Positions 55,895-64,000 of a stretch of 64,000 nt of DNA are shown one piece after another. The first letter of the stretch is position 1. Every line of letters begins with the position of its first letter. The stretch is taken from positions 2,091,630-2,155,629 of the forward strand of contig NW_024468916.1 in NCBI RefSeq assembly GCF_011745365.1. The letters run 5' to 3'. The DNA is from Cryphonectria parasitica EP155. Its lineage: Eukaryota; Ascomycota; Sordariomycetes; Diaporthales; Cryphonectriaceae. The notes under the pieces are model-generated. The model was not told where the DNA came from. It searched no databases and saw only the letters and a list, made by a program, of their open reading frames with translations. Made by a program: the position numbers and the translations under genes.

Positions 55895-56446
55895 ATGGCG
55901 TCGACCACAAGCTCGGCGTTTCCTCTGTCCACGCTGGACCCTTGCACCACTGATTGCGGTAACAGCGCCGGAACTGCGAATTCGGACGGCAGCATCGACA
56001 GCGATGCCGGTGCCGGATCTAGCAGTGATGCCACCTTCAAGCTCTCCGAAGGTGGAATGATAGCCATCATAGTCGTGGTTGTACTTGTCTCTCTTATGGG
56101 CAGTAAGCCGTACCCGCTCCTTTCTTCACCGTGGCCGTGTAGGATTATGTCGATAATAGAGACGCTGACATTGCATGTAGTCGGCACTGGCACACTCTTC
56201 TATCTCGCCAAGAAGAGGGAGTGGAAGGTCAGAGAGACCATCCGCAGATCTGCAAAGAAAGTCGTCACCGCTTTGACTCCGCGACGATCCGAATTTCCAA
56301 AGTCCGTGAAAGACGGCCCAGCCAAGTCGCGGAGAGGTCATGCCAGGATCGATGATGTCCCGCCCACGCCACGACTCCGGCCGGAGGATATCGAGAAGGG
56401 CCTTGGCACAAAGACGAATGTGAAGCGGTTTTTTCACCAGAAGTAG
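55895..56446 (+). CDS. Small single-pass membrane protein, unknown function
   Basis: Exons 55895-56102 and 56181-56446 join in phase to 157 residues. The first 54 residues are Ser/Thr/Asp/Gly-rich with two cysteines, without a cleavable signal. A single hydrophobic span follows at 55-79 (MIAIIVVVVLVSLMGIGTGTLFYLA), split by the intron, and then a basic tail (KKREWKVRETIRRSAKKVV, RRSEFPKSVKDGPAKSRRG). Charge favours the N-terminus outside and the basic tail in the cytosol. Small Ser-rich single-span proteins of this layout are common in fungi and some are cell-surface sensors, but nothing here identifies one. Its 3' end is 118 bases from that of ENP2 (convergent). Confidence 0.75.
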   Translation: MASTTSSAFPLSTLDPCTTDCGNSAGTANSDGSIDSDAGAGSSSDATFKLSEGGMIAIIVVVVLVSLMGSKPYPLLSSPWPCRIMSIIETLTLHVVGTGTLFYLAKKREWKVRETIRRSAKKVVTALTPRRSEFPKSVKDGPAKSRRGHARIDDVPPTPRLRPEDIEKGLGTKTNVKRFFHQK

Positions 56447-56564
56447 GATGCAGAGATGACGCAACGCATGTAAATGCGTTGGTCGTTGGGAACCCACGGG
56501 GCGGTGCATGGTAATGTGTGTGGCAGGTGTCCACTGGAAGCATGTCGTTGGCCCCTCCGTTGTA

Positions 56565-58496
56565 CTATAGCTTTCTGAAGGTGTTCGTGCTGGCGCTACG
56601 TCTTGCTGCCGAGCGTTTGTTGTCCACAGCAGGCTGTTCCGGCCTGTTCTTCTTCTTCTTCTCAGGCATAAATGAAACTGATCGCTCACCAACCACATCG
56701 CCTTGTCGTGCCTTGCCGGTACGGCCAGACTTCTGCACTCGCGAGCCGAGTACTGTGTCTCTGGCAGTCCCACCTTGTCCGGATGTCGAGACCCTCATGG
56801 AAACCCCTGTCGAAGATTTTCGGATCGGCTCGTCCCCGTCGCTCGCATCGTCCTGTTCCAATTCTGAATCGTCTTCGAAAGGCTTCTGGTTGGGAGTGAT
56901 CTCAGCAGCCTCCGTAGGAGCCTCAACATTTGTGCTGGGGTTGATAATCTTGAACTCTCTGCTCGTCTCATCCACAACAAACTCCTCATCTTCGAAGAGT
57001 TTGGCAAAACGGTTGTCGCCGAGCACGCCGGCGTTGACATCGACCTTGTCCCTCCTCTCTTGTCGTGCCAGGATCTTGTCTGCCAGTCTTTGATTGACCT
57101 TGACCTTCTTCATGCCACGTATCCTGCTTGCGCGCTCTTTCTCGACCTTCTCTTGGACTCTCTTCTGGCGCTCATCTTCGTAGACGTAAGGATTGGCAAC
57201 CAACCGAGCCTGCTCGTACAGCTTGGTGTCGACAAAGTAGCCATGCATGTAAGGGCGAAGCATAGCGGTCCCAACAAGGTGGTCCAGACTGAGCGATTTG
57301 AGCTCTGGTTTCGTCAAAAACTTGTAGTTGTCGTACGTATCGGTGCGGACCTCCTCGGTCATTTCTTCGACCATGTTGTCGAGGAAGCCGCACCATTTCG
57401 GGGCTGAGCCCAGCGCTGGTATGTGAAACACATGCTGCTGCTTGCCCTCGTTTGCCGTCACCAAAGTACCGGTGTCTTTCACCCACTGAACAAAGTTGAG
57501 ATCCGTGATGGGTTCAATCGACGTCCAAGCCTCGCCGGTTGTATCATCCCAAATTTTGATGATTTTCTTGTCTGCCGACAGAATTTTCCTCTCCTGTGAT
57601 GCCGTCTTGAGGTGAATGATATTTTTGATGCCAAAGCCAAATCCTTGTTCCTTTCTCAGCAGCGGCACTGGTCGTCGCAGATCAAACACTGAGCATACAC
57701 CCTGGCTCGTGCCTGTAACTAGAGATAGGCCAGTGTAGGGGTTGAAGTCGAGCGACGTCACTTCTCCTTCCAGACCCTCCAAAACGGCGACTCGTGACCT
57801 GACGCGCGGGTCGATGAGTTCGACAGAGCCTTTGCTTGTACCGAATGCGAGGAGATTGTGTGTGTTCTCGGCAATAGCGGCCGCGTTGACACAACCCGCC
57901 TCGATGCTGCCCTGCAACCCCGTCTCTAGACCATCGTCACCTCCAACATCCACCTCGTAAGATTTCATGAATCTGCCGTGTTCGAGGTTGAGGCGGAAGA
58001 CCTCTCCCGTGCGATTTGGCCCCACCCCGGCCGCTGCAACAAGAGCCTCAGTCGAGTTGCGATCGTATATCAGGTCTCGACCATAGCGTGGTAAGCGGAT
58101 CTCGTGATGACATCCTCCAAGGGTATGGAACTCGAGTTTTCGGTCGGTCTGGAGGTGGAGGGACTTGGAGGCATCCGGGCTCAGGATGACGAAAGACTGA
58201 TTGAGGCTCGTGGTGTGTCGCGCCCAGCTGAGCGAGAGCTGGTTGAGATCGTGGACGTGTATCTGCGGTTTGTATGTCCCTGTGCTCATGATCCATTGGC
58301 CATCCCCAGAGACTCTGACACAGGCGCTCGCTTCTTCGAATTCGAAATCCTGCAAGAGCTCGACTCGGTTCGAATACTCGGGATCGTTCTTCAAACTCCT
58401 CTTTCTTCGCCTGGCGAGCCAGTCAGGTAGAGGTCTGGCGGTGGACGCACCGGACACCGTGTACACCGGCACAAGGCCGGGGGTGGTGACCTTCAT
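56565..58496 (-). CDS. ENP2: Nucleolar protein ENP2/NOL10, ribosome biogenesis
   Basis: Single exon, 643 residues, close to the length in yeast and animals. The start MKVTTPGLVPVYTVSGASTA is the conserved N-terminus. A WD40-type propeller spans about residues 50-370 (FEFEEASACVRVSGDGQWIM, GTYKPQIHVHDLNQLSLSW, CHHEIRLPRYGRDLIYDRN, GTSQGVCSVFDLRRPVPLL). The NUC153-type region follows: KFLTKPELKSLSLDHLVGTA and LADKILARQERRDKVDVNAG and GDNRFAKLFEDEEFVVDE. The C-terminal tail is acidic, then Lys/Arg-rich. The protein belongs to the small-subunit processome and acts in early 18S pre-rRNA maturation in the nucleolus. It diverges from MED13 across about 800 bases. Confidence 0.95.
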   Translation of the reverse strand: MKVTTPGLVPVYTVSGASTARPLPDWLARRRKRSLKNDPEYSNRVELLQDFEFEEASACVRVSGDGQWIMSTGTYKPQIHVHDLNQLSLSWARHTTSLNQSFVILSPDASKSLHLQTDRKLEFHTLGGCHHEIRLPRYGRDLIYDRNSTEALVAAAGVGPNRTGEVFRLNLEHGRFMKSYEVDVGGDDGLETGLQGSIEAGCVNAAAIAENTHNLLAFGTSKGSVELIDPRVRSRVAVLEGLEGEVTSLDFNPYTGLSLVTGTSQGVCSVFDLRRPVPLLRKEQGFGFGIKNIIHLKTASQERKILSADKKIIKIWDDTTGEAWTSIEPITDLNFVQWVKDTGTLVTANEGKQQHVFHIPALGSAPKWCGFLDNMVEEMTEEVRTDTYDNYKFLTKPELKSLSLDHLVGTAMLRPYMHGYFVDTKLYEQARLVANPYVYEDERQKRVQEKVEKERASRIRGMKKVKVNQRLADKILARQERRDKVDVNAGVLGDNRFAKLFEDEEFVVDETSREFKIINPSTNVEAPTEAAEITPNQKPFEDDSELEQDDASDGDEPIRKSSTGVSMRVSTSGQGGTARDTVLGSRVQKSGRTGKARQGDVVGERSVSFMPEKKKKNRPEQPAVDNKRSAARRSASTNTFRKL

Positions 58497-59293
58497 GCTC
58501 GTTGTGTGAGTTTGAGGTTGTTGTTGTGTGTTATGGGATAAATGCTAGTCGTCTTCGCAGGAAAGCAAAGGATCAGCCGTGGGAAACTTTTTGGGCGATA
58601 AGGAAGTTTTGGTTCCTTATCGGGAGCCTCCGCTCTCGTATACAACGGATCCTATATGCTGCGGGCAGGGCCTTGCTTGCTGGAGACGCTACCCGGACCC
58701 CCTTGCAGCGAGTACTCTCTAGGCCAAGTCTGTACTGGACTGCAGGGCCGTGGGGCCAACACCCTGTCCAGCAGCTCCAACGACGACGGCGTGTACGCCT
58801 GAGATCAGCCTCCTTGCGATTCGAGTGCCCGCCCGACCTTGAATACCTGTCCTACCCATCGTCCTATCGTGACATCTTACTTGGTCGAGACGCCTTGGAT
58901 TTGTCAACACAAGGGCCTTTTGTTATAGCACATGCATTCTATCTCGACAAATTCGAGCCAATTCACTATAATTCATCTGCATTTCTCGAAGTAATTACAA
59001 GGGTCCGACAATCGTTAGCTCTTCTGTCCTCGAGTACGCTGCCTTGCGCCACTCGCTGCTGGCCGTTCATCTCCAGCCTCCGAGCGTTGTCGCGATGGGG
59101 ATCCGGCCCTTCGAGGGCTACGAAGGAAGAATATTCGATTCATGATCTCTTCAATTCTCGGAACTCGCGTGTGCAAGACCAGCAACCTTGGCCCGCGGAT
59201 GGGATCTATTTGCGCGCGAAGTATGCGGTAGACCTCACAGCCGATATTCATGCACGGTCGCAGGCTGCCCTTTACGGCGTCTGATCCTCCGAG
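58497..59293. promoter_or_regulatory. Shared ENP2-MED13 intergenic promoter region
   Basis: About 800 bases between divergent start codons. A plus-strand frame without ATG start stays open from 58502 to 59284, but its Arg/Ser-rich product shows no family likeness. I treat the stretch as promoter and leaders of both genes. Confidence 0.5.
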
Positions 59294-62200
59294 ATGGACC
59301 CTGGTGAATATGAGACTAATACCTTGTTGATTGTAAGTCTTCTTCATCGTCAACCTAGTCGTTCAGTGTATGGGAACCTGACAGTCTTGCTCGTCCCAGA
59401 ACAATGTCTCCTCCGTGGCCTTCAAGATCTACGAACCAGCACCGCCAAGCTCCTCCCCATATACGTTCGCCGCCTCCGATGTCGAGAGTGCATTAAGGAA
59501 TGAAGGTCATTTGGTCTACGCTGATCCGCTACGCCGCGCAATATGGTGCTTCTGGCTTGGACGGGGCGATGAGTCGCCTCTCGGGGATTTGTCGCCTGGA
59601 GCGAACCTCCACGCCTGCGGTCACAACCTCGCCATGGTCGAAGAAGGCATGCTTGAACCTGTCAGCCTGTTCAAGAATCGTATCATGACTCCCAATGCAA
59701 TGAGCACGCCGAGCAGCTCTTCACCAAGCGGATCCGGTGTGGATATGGGGCTGCGACCTCCAACTACCCCTGGAGGCATTATGACCTCGGGTGGCCTCGC
59801 CTCAGAGGCAGACGTGAAGTCCAGTTTTGGATATACAGTGGACCTGAAGAGCTATGGCGCTATATCTCCGAAGGACATCCACGAATACTTTGTTGCCTCG
59901 GTTCTTGGGAGCTTGTCACACAGATTTTGTTCCAAAACTGGTGCGATCCCCCTTGACTCCAAGTCGTTCATCCTTCCTTCTGAAGGGGGCTTTGCAGATC
60001 ACGAGTCTTCTCAGACCCCGGCTCCTTCAATCTTCGCATCTCTCCGTGTACACCTCACAACGACCGGATCGCTCCTCATTGGCATCTCTTTAACTGTTGT
60101 TGAAGGCATTTGGGCTGGCAGTGATGGTCTGAGTGCACCTCCACATATGAGCGGCAGCACTGTGCTAGCTGCACCTTTAGGGATGTTTGGGACCCTACCG
60201 GCTTCGAGCGACGTCGACCAATACTCAGTCGACGGCAGCATTGCGCAATCTCCCGATACGCAAGTCACGCGATACAGGGCAGATGTGGATGGTAGATCCA
60301 GCCATTGGCGAAGCACTTGCTGCAAGTTGCTCGAGATGCGAGGCATATCGTCAGCAACATTGAGCAAATCCTCCTGGATCAATATACAATTCCTTCGACG
60401 GAAGCCAAACGAGTTGAGGACAGACGGCAAGCGAACGCCCATGGTTAACCCGCACGCACAACTCATGTGGCCGGCGGCGCTGTGCTATAGAAAACGGACG
60501 AGAAAGCCCGTCATCATACAAAACAGCTTCGAGTTGGGCCATGCCAGCGCCAAAGATGAGTTCGACGCATTGAAGAGCGCTCAGCATTGGTTCCTGAACA
60601 ACACGGAGAGAGAAGACCTCTTGTCCACCAGGAAGAAGGAGAGAGAAGCAGCAACCTCTTCGAAGGAATCAGGCGAGACAGACTCCCGTCTGCTCCATAG
60701 CGGGCTGTCCCCCAACGCTCCGCGCCGGACCAGCAATCCAGGCGCGGCAGGCGGTACGATGTATCCTACCCCTCCTGATGGTGTGCAAAATGCCACGGGC
60801 ATCACCCCTACCATTGATGGCACTACATCAAGCCCTGGAAATCCGGTTCCTTCAACTGCCATGGTTGACATTGATACATCTATGACAGTGCCCGGGGGTT
60901 TGACGGATGCATTCGGTGACGCTTGGGAGGGAAGCGAGATCAAACGCGAGCAGTCCTTCAACCAGGAGAACTGGGACTTGAATAACGATGTATTTGTTGA
61001 CAACGACATTACGGACGCCGACTTTAATTTCTTCGACGACGAAAATCCCACCGGCATGGATGCCAACATCTCAGAACTGCCCGACATGGACACTGGACCA
61101 TCAAACATCGACTCTTCCCAACCGCCTAGTATACCTGAGCCCCAGCAACCTCCTCCACAACAAGATCCAATCAAGATAGAGCCCCCGTCAGCTCAACCCG
61201 TCTTTGCAAAGCCGGAGTTGAAGCATGCCAGAAGCATTCTGGAGCGAAACCGGGATCATGCCAAGGCAGGCCCTTCGAATGGCATCAAGAGACATCCAAG
61301 TCCCTTCGACCCTGCAACTGTTTACAAAAAGCTGAAACTATCCCTCGCCCCCAGTATAAGCCCTATCACGTCTTCGACGCGTCGAGGAAGTGCCTTCGAC
61401 AAACTCGATTTCGACAGGTCTTTTGCTGCGGTCAACAAGAAATACGAGCATAATGGGCGGTTCGATTTTCGAGAGGAAGAACAGACAAGCGACACGCCTC
61501 CCAGAACGGGATCACCTCCTACGACCGGCTACTTGCAGCGGCATGGCAAAGCTCGGACGACACTCAAAGAACTACCGGCGAACCTTGGTTCTCAAGTAGC
61601 AGGGATGGCAGCGGCTGTGAATAGTCGTATGACTGCATCGGAAGCTGCTCACGCCGACGAGTCGACTTCTGACGCCGATGACATTAGTCTCGTATCCGAT
61701 CAAGACGATATGAGTGACTTCTCGGATGAACCATCTTCTCCCACCAAAGCTAGCATTCAGCGCCGACGATTCGCGGATGACAACGAGTCCGTGGCTGCTT
61801 CGACGAGAGACTTTGAGGCTATGGATGAGCTTGCGTTCAATGCGGATCTCTCCAAGCTCTCGATCAGTAATTCCCCGGAAAGTACAGTTGCGCGCTACTT
61901 TGCAGACCCAGAACCTATCATGCCACGAGTACCACTCTCTGACGAGGAATACATTATGGTTGCCCAGATTCTCACAGAGCAGGCCGTTTCTGGTTGTCTG
62001 AACTACGCGTTGAATGGGCTGATGCATACTGGTCTTGATCTATCAAGGCCGCAACGTAAGATGATGCGAGGTCTACGCAGCTCAGTGCACGCACTTCAAA
62101 CGATACTGCCACCCTGCCTGCAAAGTGCAACAACATGTCAGCTCCGTCAGCTTGTCGATACGCAAGACGTGCCATTGTTGGCCGCACCTAGTCGCATACA

Positions 62201-63872
62201 GCCTCGACCACCGGGCGGTGGGCCAGAACAACGTCCAAGCCTGGTGCAGATAGCTCCGCCGCACCTCGAACTCCGCAGGTACGAGACCAAGCTCTCCGTC
62301 TTACCCTCCGCGGTGAACTTCTGGGAAAGCCTTGGCCTTGGCCCATCTCAAGGTTCCAAGGACGTTCACTCGGTCTGCGTCTTCCCAAACTTGGATGGTA
62401 TGGCAGACAGCGCAGGCATCTTTCTGGATCGCCTCAGCAATGTCTACGAGTCGTTAAAGCTAGGAAGCTTTGACCGTATGCCCTCATCACCCAACGTACC
62501 GAATGGGCTTTTGCCCTTTGAGGTCGACAAGACGACCAACGCCCCGACTACCTCACAAGGCTCACGATCTGGTCAGCCACTTGTGGATGATATGGCCAAA
62601 CTCGCAGTTGCCATATTCAACACGACGTCTGTGTCCAAGAACTTTGTTGTGTTCTTTGTGTACACGCCCGAGAACCCTGGCACGATCGTCGAGTCCTGTC
62701 TGGCTTTTCAGCGGATGTTTGAACTGTACAGACGAGCCTTGACGGAACGGAAGAAGCCGGCACAAAACGAGTTGGTGCTGCAGCTGGTTCCCTTGAATTT
62801 TGTTGGTACACCGACGTCAATGGTGGTTTTGTCACCAGGTGACTGTATACGGATATGTCTTGAGGTGTATGATCGATGCACTTTGTTTGGAGGGCCGATG
62901 CCCTCGCCTGCCATCGTTCTTGAGCAGCAGCCGGTCACCTCAGGCATAAGCTTTCAACTGAGGAACCCCCCATCCCCCAATGTGCTGCAAGAGAACTCAG
63001 TCATGCATATCGCGTATGCACAAAGTGTCGATGATAGGTGGATAACTACAGCATGGACGGACAACCGCGGCTGCAAGCAGATGACAGCATCATACTGCCT
63101 GGGGCGGAAAGGCAGACCACTCTCAAGATCCTTTGCTGACATTGCTCACGAGATCTGGGCAACAACCCATGATCTTACATCCATATGGAAAGTTCACTGG
63201 CGCATCGTCATCACCAAAATAGGCGTCATGGATCCAGCAGAGATCAACGAGTGGATCACACTGGCACAGAAAGAATCAAAGTCCTCGTTTAGCCTCGTGC
63301 TACTGACGGTCGACACGAACCCGTCGTTGCAGCTGGTACCCAGCGTCCCCAAGACATCTATGGCAGGACAGGCTACCTTTTACTCAACACCAGTCTCCAC
63401 GCCTCAGCCTGCAACGATGTCTCCAGAAGCAGTCGGCAATCCGTCGACACCCAAAGGCGCCCCGACCTCTACCAACGTCTCTACTCCTGTAGCAGACAAC
63501 AACGCAGTCGAGGCCGATACTGACGCCACTCTTGTGGATGTGTCGGACACGACCTGGGGTGCGGTGCTCTCGCACCGTCTGAATACGTCCTGCTCGCTCA
63601 CAGACCCAACCCCAGCGCTCATCAGTGGCTACCTGATCAGGCGCGGCGGATTGCGTGCAGACGACCCACCTACAGTTATGGAGGTCAATGTGATCCACTG
63701 CGAGGGTAACCCGCGTGTTCTCGAGTTGCTGCTGCGGGAGATGCTGTCTGTCTTCCGGGGCCTGGGAACGATCGCGCGGGCCAGGTCTGTGACGGAGAAG
63801 GAGGGCGATGTCCGACCGTGGCATGTGGCTGCGGTAGAGAAGGGACTCAGGGCATTGTATCAGCTGATGTGA
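59294..63872 (+). CDS. SSN2: Mediator kinase-module subunit 13 (MED13/Srb9/Ssn2)
   Basis: Exons 59294-59332 (13 codons) and 59400-63872 join at phase 0 to 1503 residues. The N-terminal Med13 domain shows MDPGEYETNTLLI then NNVSSVAFKIYEP and DPLRRAIWCFWLGRG. A long disordered middle, rich in Ser/Pro/Asp (about 400-850), carries acidic patches such as DITDADFNFFDDENPTGMD. The C-terminal MID/PIWI-like part includes VFPNLDGMADSAGIFLDRLS, NFVVFFVYTPENPG, LVLQLVPLNFVGTP, YCLGRKGRPLSRSFADIAHE and WKVHWRIVITKIGVMDPAE. MED13 links the CDK8-cyclin C-MED12 kinase module to core Mediator and controls transcription. Complete in the window. Confidence 0.95.
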
Positions 63873-64000
63873 GATAGCTGTGCAAGCGACCTGTACGATA
63901 AACGGATAGACTGGTGGGCTTCGCTCTACTTTAAGAATGAATTTGATTACATCGCTCTTCGCCGCTCAGCAGTGGGCCATGGTATCGGCTTGTTGGCGTA
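63873..64000. other. 3' flank of MED13
   Basis: End of window; nothing recognised. Confidence 0.4.

Noticed and set aside
58502..59284. 260-codon plus-strand frame treated as a gene
   Set aside because: No ATG start, Arg/Ser-rich, no recognisable motif, and it fills the divergent promoter of two conserved genes.

Overview
The window is nuclear DNA from a filamentous ascomycete, most likely a Sordariomycete. Almost every gene needs short spliceosomal introns (about 50-300 bases, GTRNGY donors, YAG acceptors), intergenic stretches are long and rich in microsatellites, and the content is typical of Pezizomycotina: a NACHT-type NLR, an AA9 copper monooxygenase, a GH43 enzyme, an AA7 flavin oxidase, a GT69 mannosyltransferase, HIRA, MED13 and ENP2. 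Genes lie on both strands without operons. I rebuilt the exons by hand, requiring reading phase to match across each junction.

Layout. 0.5-4 kb: a complete 1130-residue NLR on the minus strand. 4.5-6 kb: two decayed coding relics, one of the DUF6594 membrane family. 6.5-7.8 kb: an SAM methyltransferase with a 23-base microexon. 9.4-11.9 kb: an eight-exon Artemis/SNM1-type nuclease whose tail carries two SUMO-interacting-like motifs. 12.4-18.4 kb: a secreted GH43, a tiny hydrophilic protein, an ankyrin relic and an AA9 enzyme with a low-complexity, basic-ended tail. 18.4-27 kb: a gene-poor, partly AT-rich stretch with a cysteine-rich relic, an unrecognised four-exon protein and a predicted secreted protein. 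27-32 kb: an F-box/ankyrin protein, an unresolved small-gene candidate and an AA7 oxidase. 32.5-37.5 kb: the histone chaperone HIRA and a small lysine-rich protein resembling a histone H1 tail. 40-49 kb: a GT69 enzyme, an aldo-keto reductase, a nitroreductase and the 59-residue mitochondrial ribosomal protein bL33m. 50-64 kb: a 1314-residue coiled-coil protein, a single-pass membrane protein, ENP2 and MED13.

How the genes fit together. The right half is mostly housekeeping (chromatin assembly, ribosome biogenesis, Mediator, mitochondrial translation). The left half is accessory (innate-immunity-like NLR, plant-polymer degradation, secreted and decayed genes). Enzymes of oxidative and hydrolytic carbohydrate breakdown (GH43, AA9, AA7) are scattered rather than clustered, and no secondary-metabolite backbone enzyme is present. 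I see no mobile element with intact ends, no tRNA or rRNA gene and no CRISPR array. I did not find one clear, wholly new system. The least explained items are the 384-residue protein at 21-23 kb, the coiled-coil protein at 50-54 kb, the acidic insertion of the NLR and the tandem SIM-like motifs of the nuclease.
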